Positions 43,420-50,448 of a DNA stretch of 64,000 nt are shown in pieces. The notes under the pieces are model-generated. The model was given only the letters and a program-made list of their open reading frames with translations. It did no database searches and was not told the origin of the DNA. The stretch comes from Bradyrhizobium guangxiense. Its GTDB lineage: Bacteria; Pseudomonadota; Alphaproteobacteria; Rhizobiales; Xanthobacteraceae. Within the stretch, counting starts at the first letter, position 1. Every line of letters starts with the position of its first letter. The position numbers and the translations under genes are program-made. The stretch covers positions 712,501 to 776,500 of the forward strand of contig NZ_CP022219.1 of NCBI RefSeq assembly GCF_004114915.1, read 5' to 3'.

Positions 43420-43854
43420 ATGACAGGTGCGACTGATCCGTTTTCTGCCTCGATCATTCCGTTCGAGGTTCCCGAGCAGATGCGTGCGTTCGCCGAGAAG
43501 GGCGTGTCGCAGGCCCGCGAAAGCTACGCCAAGTTCAAGGACGCGGCCGAGACCCACAACGGCACCGTCGAGGCCGTGTTCACCTGCGCCTCCAAGGGCG
43601 CGAGCGAGTACACCGCCAAGCTGGTCGAGTTCATGAAGGCCAATTCCAGCGCCCAGCTGGACTTCGCCCAGCAGCTGTTCGGCGCCAAGTCGCCGTCGGA
43701 AGCGCTGGAGCTGTGGACCGGCCACACCCGCAAGCAGTTCGAGACCTTCCAGGCCCAGGCCAAGGAGCTGGTCGAGCTGAGCCAGCGCGTCGCCGCCGAG
43801 ACCGCCGAGCCGATCAAGGCCTCCGCCTCGAAGTACTATCCGTCCGCCGCCTGA
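43420..43854 (+). CDS. phasin family protein, 144 aa
   Basis: An all-helical amphipathic protein: PFEVPEQMRAFAEKGVSQARESYAKFKDAAETHNGTVEAVF, AKLVEFMKANSSAQLDFAQQLFGAKSPSEALEL and RKQFETFQAQAKELVELSQRVAAETAEPI match the Phasin_2 pattern. Phasins coat polyhydroxybutyrate granules and affect their number and size. GTGAGGG lies before the start and a strong terminator after, as expected for a highly expressed single gene. Codon use is strongly biased to G/C endings. Confidence 0.92.
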   Translation: MTGATDPFSASIIPFEVPEQMRAFAEKGVSQARESYAKFKDAAETHNGTVEAVFTCASKGASEYTAKLVEFMKANSSAQLDFAQQLFGAKSPSEALELWTGHTRKQFETFQAQAKELVELSQRVAAETAEPIKASASKYYPSAA

Positions 43855-43881
43855 GCGGTAAGGCCGGTTTGAACATGAGAG

Positions 43882-43907
43882 ACCCGGGCCGAAACGCCCG
43901 GGTTTTT
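43882..43907 (+). terminator. rho-independent terminator after the phasin gene
   Basis: The 8-bp perfect stem ACCCGGGC/GCCCGGGT with a CGAAAC loop is followed by TTTCTT, 28 bases past the stop. Confidence 0.9.
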
Positions 43908-43940
43908 CTTCGCCTCTCCCGCGCTTGTGGAAATCCAGGA

Positions 43941-43978
43941 CGGTCGTCATGCCCGGGACAAGCCCGGCCATGACGATG
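43941..43978 (+). repeat. CGTCATGCCCGGG-type palindromic repeat
   Basis: TCGTCATGCCCGGGACAAGC with CCGGCCATGACGA forms an imperfect palindrome, related to the unit at about 16258-16303. It lies between the phasin terminator and tRNA-His. Confidence 0.6.
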
Positions 43979-44183
43979 TGGAAGCCTGAGCGCCCCAGGC
44001 GCGAGCATCAGATGCGGTGCCGCAAGCGGAGGAGGGGATTTCCTCGCACCGAACGTGATTTCAGCTGGTTTTTCACCCCATTGCGGCCTTGCCAAACCGG
44101 GCCGTTGCACCTAGTTTCCGCCCCGTCCAGCCCCCCTCGGCACTAGGCCTTTTCAGGCAGCCCAAGGCGCGGCTCGCAAGGAT

Positions 44184-44260
44184 GCAGTTGTAGCTCAGTT
44201 GGTTAGAGCGCCTGTCTGTGGAACAGGAGGTCGGTGGTTCGAGCCCACCCAACTGTACCA
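44184..44260 (+). tRNA. tRNA-His (anticodon GTG)
   Basis: A complete 77-base cloverleaf. Acceptor arms are GCAGTTG and CAACTGT, the D-arm GCTC/GAGC, and the anticodon stem CCTGT/ACAGG with loop CTGTGGA (anticodon GTG). The T-arm is GGTGG-TTCGAGC-CCACC, and the CCA end is encoded. The first pair is G-T and the discriminator base is A, with no extra G before position 1. That is the known alphaproteobacterial form of tRNA-His rather than a defect. It marks the left edge of the accessory region. Confidence 0.96.
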
Positions 44261-44444
44261 GCCATCTTCAGCGCTCAGGTTAGTCACGCTTTGTCCGTCC
44301 CATTGGAGAAGGTCAAGGACGCACTGCTAAAGACAGTTTGCAGGTAGCTCATAAAAAACCGGGATAACCTTGGGTTGCCACTTGTACCGTTGCACGTGCC
44401 GTTCAGTATCTGCGTCGGCATCGAAAATTACGGGTTGGCGGATT

Positions 44445-45308
44445 GTGGGCAAAAGGAGGGGACCGAAGCGACCGAACAGCCCACGCGTCCAACCCGCAAG
44501 CGTAGATCAACAAAGCCAGCAACGGGACGAGTCCGAAATCCAGCCTCGGCCGGACAACCAAAATCGTGAGGCCCGGCAGGAACAGCCCGAAGGCACCGTA
44601 AGCGAGCGTACGATTGCCCGCTACACCAAGTCTCTCGCTGGATGGACTAAGGGTCTCGTGGGCGTCAGCGCGATCACGGCGGTCATCCTCCTCTTCCACG
44701 CCCACATATTCCATGAGACCGACGAGACGGCCCGCATCGCGAACAGGGCCTATGTTTTTCTTCAGGACCTTTCTTTCACGGCTGTCAAAGTTGATGGGAA
44801 GCTGGCTTGGGCCGTGACTCCTCAGTGGGCGAACGGGGGAAACACTACTACCAAGGACATGAGTATGCACGTCGGGTTCTGGGGCGCGGATGACAGTGAC
44901 CCTCGGCCGTATGGGTACAGCCGATGCGCAACCGATGCGAAAGCCGTTCCTTTCGTACTGGGACCAAAGCAAATTTCTGCCGTGGGTATGGCGCAATTCG
45001 ACCCGGACGTCTTCGAGGCCATTCAGTCGCGCAACGCCAAGCAGTTCAAGTCATGGGGCTGGACGAGATACACCGATCAATTCAGCGGCAAACCTAGGAT
45101 CACGCGGTTCTGTTTTGACGTTAAGCACGTCACGGGCAATCCCAGAGACGAGAACGCTACGCTCAAAATGCTCTACAGCCTGTGCGGTGAAGGGAATTGC
45201 ACTGACGAGCAGTGCAAGGCTGAAGACGAGAAAATGGCCCCCACCAAGGCGAAAGCTGATCAATACTGCGCTGACCTGAACAAGCAATTTCCACAGAGCA
45301 AAAAATGA
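44445..45308 (+). CDS. hypothetical membrane-anchored protein, about 287 aa
   Basis: A hydrophilic Gln/Arg/Glu-rich N-terminus of about 68 residues leads to one membrane span (LVGVSAITAVILLFHAHIF, about 70-89) and a roughly 195-residue domain that should face the periplasm, with Trp-rich strands (KLAWAVTPQWANGGNTTTKDM, GFWGADDSDPRPYG). The end holds five Cys (CFDV, LCGEGNCTDEQC, YCADL). The GTG at 44445 is a guess; a TTG at 44370 is in frame. Codon use is less GC-rich than the core genes, and it is the first gene after tRNA-His. Confidence 0.6.
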   Translation: MGKRRGPKRPNSPRVQPASVDQQSQQRDESEIQPRPDNQNREARQEQPEGTVSERTIARYTKSLAGWTKGLVGVSAITAVILLFHAHIFHETDETARIANRAYVFLQDLSFTAVKVDGKLAWAVTPQWANGGNTTTKDMSMHVGFWGADDSDPRPYGYSRCATDAKAVPFVLGPKQISAVGMAQFDPDVFEAIQSRNAKQFKSWGWTRYTDQFSGKPRITRFCFDVKHVTGNPRDENATLKMLYSLCGEGNCTDEQCKAEDEKMAPTKAKADQYCADLNKQFPQSKK

Positions 45309-45346
45309 TTGCTTCAATGAGCTGGGTGAAAGCCGCATGTATTGAG

Positions 45347-45363
45347 ATTACGGTGACAGTGCA
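45347..45363 (+). repeat. 17-bp direct repeat, copy 1
   Basis: ATTACGGTGACAGTGCA is repeated exactly at 49953-49969, with further similarity on the right (GAAA.T/C). The two copies bracket the 4.6 kb that includes the haloperoxidase-like gene. Confidence 0.7.
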
Positions 45364-45532
45364 AGAAATTCTATTGTGCAGGTCGCTGTATCCGCAACGT
45401 CCCCGACATGTTGTCTAATGGCTCGAAGCTGAACAAAGGTCGGAACCCGTTGCGATATCGGCTATGGTGGCGGAGAAGCCGTGTCGCGCTTGCCTTGACC
45501 TTTGCTTGTGACGTTGCGGACGTCACACTTAG

Positions 45533-45763
45533 CTAGTCTTCCTTCCGCTGTGTGTCCAGGTATCGCAGCAGCCGATGCATGCCGAGACCGGCTAGGACGG
45601 GGAGCGCCACGAAATTTGGCAGCAGACAAAGTGCGAAGAGCCACGGGTTCACTTGCTCGCGCGGCCGGACCGTCAGGCCATTGACGATGAGCGCTGCTGT
45701 AGCAATTCGATCGTCGGTGGGCGACTTCGGTACGCCTCGTAGCGGTGGTTGAGGGCTCAGCAT
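45533..45763 (-). CDS. possible small membrane protein, 76 aa
   Basis: The N-terminal half is polar, then one hydrophobic segment (NPWLFALCLLPNFVALPVLAGLG) precedes a basic tail HRLLRYLDTQRKED. The ribosome-binding site is weak. It starts 9 bases after another small minus-strand frame (45773-45970), which could make a two-gene unit. The assignment is tentative. Confidence 0.4.
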   Translation of the reverse strand: MLSPQPPLRGVPKSPTDDRIATAALIVNGLTVRPREQVNPWLFALCLLPNFVALPVLAGLGMHRLLRYLDTQRKED

Positions 45764-45772
45764 TGCCTGAAC

Positions 45773-45970
45773 TTACCACGGGCCGTTCGAACAGCGGTTC
45801 ACGACTTCACGACCCCAATGCTCGAATGGACCTTCGGGGACAATTAACCAAAACTCTGGCCGACTGCTTCCAGCGCACAAAACATCTCGGACCGCATTCC
45901 CTGATTTGGCAACGTCCCACTTGGATGCACGCGCCGTCGCAGAGTACGACAGGACGAGCAGGAGTCGCAT
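45773..45970 (-). CDS. doubtful small gene, 65 aa
   Basis: MRLLLVLSYSATARA could be a short export signal, followed by a mature part with two Cys and the segment PEFWLIVPEGPFEHWGREV. CCGGGGT precedes the ATG. Placement just upstream of the 76-aa frame is the main argument for it. The rest of 45971-46202 contains only the promoter region of the next plus-strand gene. Confidence 0.3.
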   Translation of the reverse strand: MRLLLVLSYSATARASKWDVAKSGNAVRDVLCAGSSRPEFWLIVPEGPFEHWGREVVNRCSNGPW

Positions 45971-46202
45971 ACCCCGGCGGCGATACACGAAATTCCATGA
46001 CCGTGGGTGACACCAATCGATGCACTCTCGCCATCATTGCTCAAGCCGGGGCGATGACGGTGAGAACGCGATACAACGCGCCACAAGTTCGAATCCGGAA
46101 CGACCTGAATATCCGTTCAAGAAAGTTTCGCGACGGAAATCGGAACGTCGTCATGCGCGATTTGTTTTTTCGCCGAGGGGTAACTGACACTGGAGAGGGA
46201 AC

Positions 46203-46436
46203 ATGAAAAAACTGTCTTACGTTCTCGCCGCGTTAGCGACCGTTGCGGTTGCGGTGCCGACCATCGCGAGCGCAGAAGAGTTTGGCGTCCGCATCGGAAG
46301 CGATCGCGGCTACTACCATTATGGCCCGCGTGCGGAATTCTATGCGCATGATCGGGGCTGGCATCGTGGCTGGGATGATCGCGACGCCGATCGGACGGTC
46401 GTGATCAGGCGACACCATCACGACGATTGGGACTAA
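46203..46436 (+). CDS. small exported His/Asp/Arg-rich protein, 77 aa
   Basis: A good signal peptide (MKKLSYVLAALATVAVAVPTIASA) is followed by a 53-residue mature peptide, EEFGVRIGSDRGYYHYGPRAEF..., ending RRHHHDDWD, rich in His, Asp and Arg. It resembles small rhizobial exported proteins of unknown role; metal binding is only a guess. GGAGAGGG lies before the ATG and a strong terminator follows, so it is a complete single-gene unit. Confidence 0.8.
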   Translation: MKKLSYVLAALATVAVAVPTIASAEEFGVRIGSDRGYYHYGPRAEFYAHDRGWHRGWDDRDADRTVVIRRHHHDDWD

Positions 46437-46442
46437 CCGGAA

Positions 46443-46472
46443 GAGGGCTCCCTAAGGGGGCCCTCTTTTTTT
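46443..46472 (+). terminator. rho-independent terminator
   Basis: A 10-bp stem GAGGGCTCCC/GGGGGCCCTC (one G-U pair) with a TAA loop is followed by seven T residues, 6 bases after the stop at 46436. Confidence 0.92.
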
Positions 46473-46651
46473 GAGGTGCAGCGTTCTCCAGGCAGCTCGT
46501 GTTCCTCCTGAACAGATCAAGGAACTGATCCGAAAGCCGTTCCCGGAAACATTGAAACCCTTGTTGGCTCGCGCAATCGCGAGCGGCGCAGGCGGAACGA
46601 CGGCCGCCGGCAGGTATTGGTCGAGTGTTCATCGCAACGATGGAGGAGACG

Positions 46652-46948
46652 ATGACACACTTGAAACGACTGAGCGTGGCTGCCGCGATGGCCGCGATCT
46701 TGCCGCTCGCCGCATCAAGCCCGAGTCTCGCCGCGGGCCGTGGACCCGGCTGGTGCACGCCCAGCAGCGAAAGCGCAGTCGGAGCCGCGGGCCCTGCAAT
46801 GAACGGCGGTCAATTGGCAGCCGGCGTCGGCCAGTGCCGCCGCCTTGGAGGCTATCACCAGACCTACAGCTACCGGACCCCTGGCTATGCGTATCGCTAC
46901 GCCGAGCCGGGCTGGGGAGCACCGGCCTATGAGCCGGATTACTGGTAA
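46652..46948 (+). CDS. small exported Gly/Tyr-rich protein, 98 aa
   Basis: GGAGGAG stands 4 bases before the ATG. A signal peptide (HLKRLSVAAAMAAILPLAASSPSLA) precedes a mature peptide with two Cys (GWCTPSS and GQCRRLGGYH) and a Tyr/Pro/Gly-rich end (YSYRTPGYAYRYAEPGWGAPAYEPDYW). It is probably periplasmic or surface-exposed; the family is unknown. A hairpin GCGGCGCG...CGCGCCGC at 46974-47001 follows it. Confidence 0.75.
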   Translation: MTHLKRLSVAAAMAAILPLAASSPSLAAGRGPGWCTPSSESAVGAAGPAMNGGQLAAGVGQCRRLGGYHQTYSYRTPGYAYRYAEPGWGAPAYEPDYW

Positions 46949-47029
46949 TTAGAACGCAGCGCTCTTGCGCAGAGCGGCGCGGCCGGTCCCGGTCGCGCCG
47001 CACGCGTTTGGCCATGCGCCAGCTCACGG

Positions 47030-47115
47030 TCCCATGATCATCACCGCCACCGGCATTGCCGCCAGCTTCAGCACGCGCATCACCAGAACGCTCAGCGTCT
47101 CGCCCTTCGAAGCTC
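47030..47115 (-). pseudogene. remnant of an auxin-efflux-carrier gene (C-side fragment)
   Basis: The minus strand translates as KGETLSVLVMRVLKLAAMPVAV, matching KGEKLSILVMCALKLAAMPAAA in the intact carrier at 50449-51393 (bases about 50655-50725). It then runs into a stop. It is a short degenerate fragment, not an expressed gene. Its continuation lies 1.3 kb away at 48391. Confidence 0.8.
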
Positions 47116-47163
47116 AAAGCCACGGCTCCGTCGGGGAGAACAATCCGCCAGCGGCCCGCCCCA

Positions 47164-48234
47164 TCACGGCGTCGGGGCGACCACATCCTTGAAGTCAGAC
47201 AAAGCGCGAATGGCTGCCGTTCTGTTCATCACAAATCGCTTCACTTCCTCCTGCTGGCTCGGACTCAAGTCCGTCCATTTATGTTTTTCAGTGGGGAAGC
47301 TGATCAGAAGGCCTTCGCTGCGGTGCTGTGCGACTTGGACAGGAACAACGTCATCGGGTGTGTCGACGAGATACTGGTCAGACGGATGGTTTTCGGCGGT
47401 GAGTTTTCCGGACTGAACCTGATCGGATACTTCGGGAATACCCAGGGAGAAACCGAGCGCCGTCAGATCGAACACCAATGAGCCGGGATGAGTATCGACA
47501 CTGACGAACTGGAGAAAGCTGGTTTGCGACTTGGTCACGCCGGTTTTAAGATGAGCATGAACGAGCCGCACGAGCTGGCCTTCCGATCCGTTGATCCAGT
47601 CTTCGAAGTCCATGAGCGGTGTCGTGAAGACGACCGGCTTGCCCACTTGCGCATCCCGCAACTGTTTGGGATCTATCTTGTCGAAGCTGACCGGCGACAC
47701 CTTGGGCACCTTCTTGAACATGCCGGCTCCGATGGTCAGATCACCGCCGAAAATCGGCCCAAAGAGCGACAGTTCGCGCCCCGTATTCAAGTTCTTGATC
47801 TTCACGCGCAGCAAGCTCGATTTGAAGCCGATACCTGAGGCGCCAAACAGCGCTGCGATTTTCATCTCCCAGAAAGTGCTCGGCGCGTAAACAAGCCGGG
47901 GCGGACGGTGCACCTTCTTGTAACCGCCCGTGCCTGTCCAAACCAGGTCGACCATGAGCACGACGCTGCGATCGACGGCGGCGTTATCTTCGCCGGCCGT
48001 CGGAAACGGTTCCGTGCTCCCGACCGCCTTTTGGTCAAGGGCGATGGGCAATCCCGGCAGCTGCATTTTGACGATGGGATCGACCTGGTCGAAGATCGTT
48101 TTCGCCCTGAATTCCGACAGGCGCTGATTCAGTGCGGACGCGGCCGCCTTCGTGCGAGCACTTCTCCAGCGCCGGCTGGCGTGACCGACGCATGTGATGC
48201 GGACCGACATCGTCCCATCCTTGGGAATGCCCAT
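47164..48234 (-). CDS. hypothetical protein with OmpA-like N-terminal segment, 356 aa
   Basis: Residues about 9-90 (VRITCVGHASRRWRSARTKAAASALNQRLSEFRAKTI ... AVGSTEPFPTAGEDNAAVDRSVVLMVDL) have the order and spacing of an OmpA-C peptidoglycan-binding domain. No signal peptide or membrane span is seen. The remaining 260 residues are beta-rich and unrecognised (LSLFGPIFGGDLTIGAGMF, FTTPLMDFEDWING). AGGAG is 7 bases before the ATG. It lies exactly between the two remnants of a broken transporter gene, so it arrived by insertion or rearrangement. Confidence 0.65.
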   Translation of the reverse strand: MGIPKDGTMSVRITCVGHASRRWRSARTKAAASALNQRLSEFRAKTIFDQVDPIVKMQLPGLPIALDQKAVGSTEPFPTAGEDNAAVDRSVVLMVDLVWTGTGGYKKVHRPPRLVYAPSTFWEMKIAALFGASGIGFKSSLLRVKIKNLNTGRELSLFGPIFGGDLTIGAGMFKKVPKVSPVSFDKIDPKQLRDAQVGKPVVFTTPLMDFEDWINGSEGQLVRLVHAHLKTGVTKSQTSFLQFVSVDTHPGSLVFDLTALGFSLGIPEVSDQVQSGKLTAENHPSDQYLVDTPDDVVPVQVAQHRSEGLLISFPTEKHKWTDLSPSQQEEVKRFVMNRTAAIRALSDFKDVVAPTP

Positions 48235-48390
48235 GGAACTGCTCCTACAATGCAGAACTCCTTTTGGTCAGTCGATCGTTTGGACCGGTTCAATGCGCCG
48301 GAATGGATTTATCGCGAGTCTGCTGGCACGGTTCCACGCAGATGGCACTTGCCCTGGACTGCGACGACAAGGTGTCGCCACGAAGTCTGA

Positions 48391-48475
48391 GGTTCACCTC
48401 GCGCGAAACAAATTGATGCCCGGCTTGATCAGCACCGTCGGCGAGCCCGAATGCGCAAAGCATGTGATGATTGTC
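48391..48475 (-). pseudogene. remnant of an auxin-efflux-carrier gene (N-side fragment)
   Basis: About 85 bases match 50722-50805 inside the intact carrier, including AACAAATTGATGCC and CCGTCGGCGAGCCCG. The minus-strand reading (SGSPTVLIKPGINLFRA) parallels AGSPTALIALGINLFRF. No other carrier sequence is seen up to the haloperoxidase gene; the rest of 48235-48694 shows no gene. Confidence 0.82.
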
Positions 48476-48694
48476 GGAGACTGCCGAGATTGCCGCTCGT
48501 GCATCAGGTAAGGCAGTCGATCTTACTCTTTGGGGCGCGGCCTCAAAGTCTTTTCGATGAAAGCGAGGACGGGTGTAAACTGTTTCACAGCAGCCGGCTT
48601 GCTGCGATCCTAAGATCGTTCTGCACTTCCACGTTCTTGCGCGGCGCGTCCGTACAAGATGTCGCTCTCTGTTGAAACAACGAGGAGCATGAAG

Positions 48695-49942
48695 ATGAAG
48701 ACGTTTCTTGCAACGAAATCTCCATTCCTGATCGTCGCCACCCTTGCAGTTTGCATCGGCACCGCGCGTGCCGACGTCATCATGGACTGGAACGCGAAAG
48801 CAGATGCGATTGCCGCTGAAAAGAAGGTGCTGCCTGTGCCGCAGGCTCGGGCGATGTCGATGCTTCACGTTGCCATGTTCGAGGCCGTCAACGCGATCGA
48901 CAGGCGATACACTCCATACAAGCTGGATCTCGTGGCAGACCGCTCCACGTCCAAGGAAGCCGCAGCGTCGACTGCGGCTTACCACGTTCTTCTGATGATC
49001 TATCCGGACCAGAAATCTGCCCTTGATGCGGCTTTAGCTGCATCGCTTTCCGGCATTCCGGACACGGAGGGAAAGGCGAATGGAATCGAGCTTGGAAAGC
49101 TTGCCGCTGCCGGCGTGATAGCATTGCGCAGGGATGACGGCAGTGGTGCTGAGGAGACTTATCGCCCCTATACAGCCCCGGGTGTCTATGTGCCGACCGT
49201 GGTGCCAATCGCGACGACGGCTGGAGCAACGTCCCCTTGGGGCATCGCGTCGGGCTCACAATTCCGTCCAGCGCCTCCACCGGCGCTTGATTCCGAGACC
49301 TGGACCAGAGACGTCAATGAAATTCGGGAGCTCGGCGCTCGCAACAGCACGACGAGAACAGCAGAGCAGACGACGATCGGACGATTCTGGTTTCTGGTCG
49401 GGCCTCCCAGTTTCAATCCGATTGTCCGGCAAGTCGCATCGGCCAAGCACATGGATGTCGTCGACTGCGCTCGTCTCTTCGCCCTTGCCGAGATCGCTGC
49501 GAACGACGCAATCGTTGCCGTCTTTGATGCGAAGTATCACTACAATTTCTGGCGGCCAATGACGGCCATTCGCAACGCGGACATCGCGCGCAACCCGTTG
49601 ACGCCACGCGAAGCGTCTTGGCTGCCGCTGGGTGAAACGCCGATGCATCCCGAATACCCCTGCGCCCACTGCATCGTATCAGCTTCGGTTGCCACGGTCC
49701 TCCGGTCAATCGCCGGCGACGAAATGGAGTTGTCGATGACCAGCCCCACTGCGCCAGGGGTGACTCGCAAATGGTCCAAGATTCAGGATTATAGCGACGA
49801 GGTCGCCAATGCGCGCATCTATGCCGGCTTCCATTACCGCTTCTCGGCGGAGGTTGGAAAGGACATGGGCCGTAAGATCGGTGCCTTGATTGTTGGGACG
49901 CAGCTTCGCGGGCTGGAAGCACGAGCTGAACCGAAGCAGTAA
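48695..49942 (+). CDS. vanadium haloperoxidase-like exported protein
   Basis: 415 aa with a signal peptide (FLATKSPFLIVATLAVCIGTARA). The acid-phosphatase/vanadium-haloperoxidase core keeps the vanadate-pocket spacing of chloroperoxidase: Lys280 and Arg287 (KYHYNFWR), His325, Arg374 and His380 (RIYAGFH). The usual Ser-Gly before the acid-base His is Cys323-Ala324 here (PEYPCAHC). It may therefore be a haloperoxidase, a phosphatase or altered. The start at 48695 is chosen over 48689 because GAGGAG is 7 bases away. It lies in the accessory region, with less GC-rich codon use. Confidence 0.83.
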   Translation: MKTFLATKSPFLIVATLAVCIGTARADVIMDWNAKADAIAAEKKVLPVPQARAMSMLHVAMFEAVNAIDRRYTPYKLDLVADRSTSKEAAASTAAYHVLLMIYPDQKSALDAALAASLSGIPDTEGKANGIELGKLAAAGVIALRRDDGSGAEETYRPYTAPGVYVPTVVPIATTAGATSPWGIASGSQFRPAPPPALDSETWTRDVNEIRELGARNSTTRTAEQTTIGRFWFLVGPPSFNPIVRQVASAKHMDVVDCARLFALAEIAANDAIVAVFDAKYHYNFWRPMTAIRNADIARNPLTPREASWLPLGETPMHPEYPCAHCIVSASVATVLRSIAGDEMELSMTSPTAPGVTRKWSKIQDYSDEVANARIYAGFHYRFSAEVGKDMGRKIGALIVGTQLRGLEARAEPKQ

Positions 49943-49952
49943 GCCGGCGTGC

Positions 49953-50027
49953 ATTACGGTGACAGTGCATGAAACTCCACAACGTCGGGCGACATCGATT
50001 TTGTCACCGCAACCCCTGTCACCGTAA
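49953..50027 (+). repeat. 17-bp direct repeat copy 2 with inverted partner
   Basis: ATTACGGTGACAGTGCA (49953-49969) repeats 45347-45363. In addition TTACGGTGACAG (49954-49965) has a perfect inverted copy CTGTCACCGTAA at 50016-50027. It begins 11 bases after the haloperoxidase stop and could be the end of an old mobile unit. Confidence 0.65.
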
Positions 50028-50198
50028 CCCCGCGCAGTACTATGCGAGCCGCTTGAGTTTCCCGGAAAGTCTCCATGCGCTCTCCTGAACGCTCATATCC
50101 AAGCCGCGCAAGCGAATTGTGGGCCTGCGTTCGGCTGGACAAATTCGTCATTTGGAGTAGCCTTTTCGGACACAGCAACATGTTAGCGGAGGTTCTCC

Positions 50199-50369
50199 GT
50201 GGAACATCGTGGTGTAAGCTTCTGGATCGTTGAAATGAGCTACCCGGCTGGTTGGAAGTGGACTGTCGGAAAGGGCCGAACAGTGTCGGTCGGTGTCTGT
50301 GCGACGAGGCTCGACGCGATCCGCCAGGCTCAGACCTTCATCGACGCGATCATGGACTGGGCTGCCTAG
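50199..50369 (+). CDS. small hypothetical protein, 56 aa
   Basis: The GTG start has GCGGAGG 6 bases upstream. The peptide runs MEHRGVSFWIVEMSYPAGWKWTVGKG, then SVGVCATRLDAIRQAQTFIDAIMDW. The W-K-W-x-V-G ... T-R-x-D-A-I pattern is, from memory, that of a widespread small bradyrhizobial protein of unknown function. Its short length and GTG start make it easy to miss. Confidence 0.65.
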   Translation: MEHRGVSFWIVEMSYPAGWKWTVGKGRTVSVGVCATRLDAIRQAQTFIDAIMDWAA

Positions 50370-50448
50370 GCTAAAGTCAAAATTCTCGCCTTCGATTGGT
50401 CATGCCGAGCACCGTAAACCGAGCAGCTGAGTTTCTCTCGGCGCGGCG

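Noticed and set aside
44184..44260. tRNA-His as a defective or pseudo tRNA because the first pair is G-T and G-1 is missing
   Set aside because: This acceptor end is the known alphaproteobacterial form; all other arms pair fully and CCA is encoded.
45745..46206. 153-codon plus-strand frame before the His-rich exported protein
   Set aside because: No ribosome-binding site, no domain and irregular codon use; it overlaps the following gene's start.
46629..47186. 185-codon minus-strand frame
   Set aside because: It runs antisense to the exported Gly/Tyr-rich gene and crosses the carrier remnant in the wrong frame.
48290..48985. 231-codon minus-strand frame near the carrier remnant
   Set aside because: It is in a different frame from the carrier remnant and mostly antisense to the haloperoxidase-like gene.
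49954..50181. 75-codon minus-strand frame after the haloperoxidase gene
   Set aside because: It overlaps the repeat sequences at 49953-50027 and has no recognisable domain; support is too weak.
44261..50400. A complete integrative element inserted at tRNA-His
   Set aside because: No integrase, excisionase, mobility genes or repeat of the tRNA 3' end was found.
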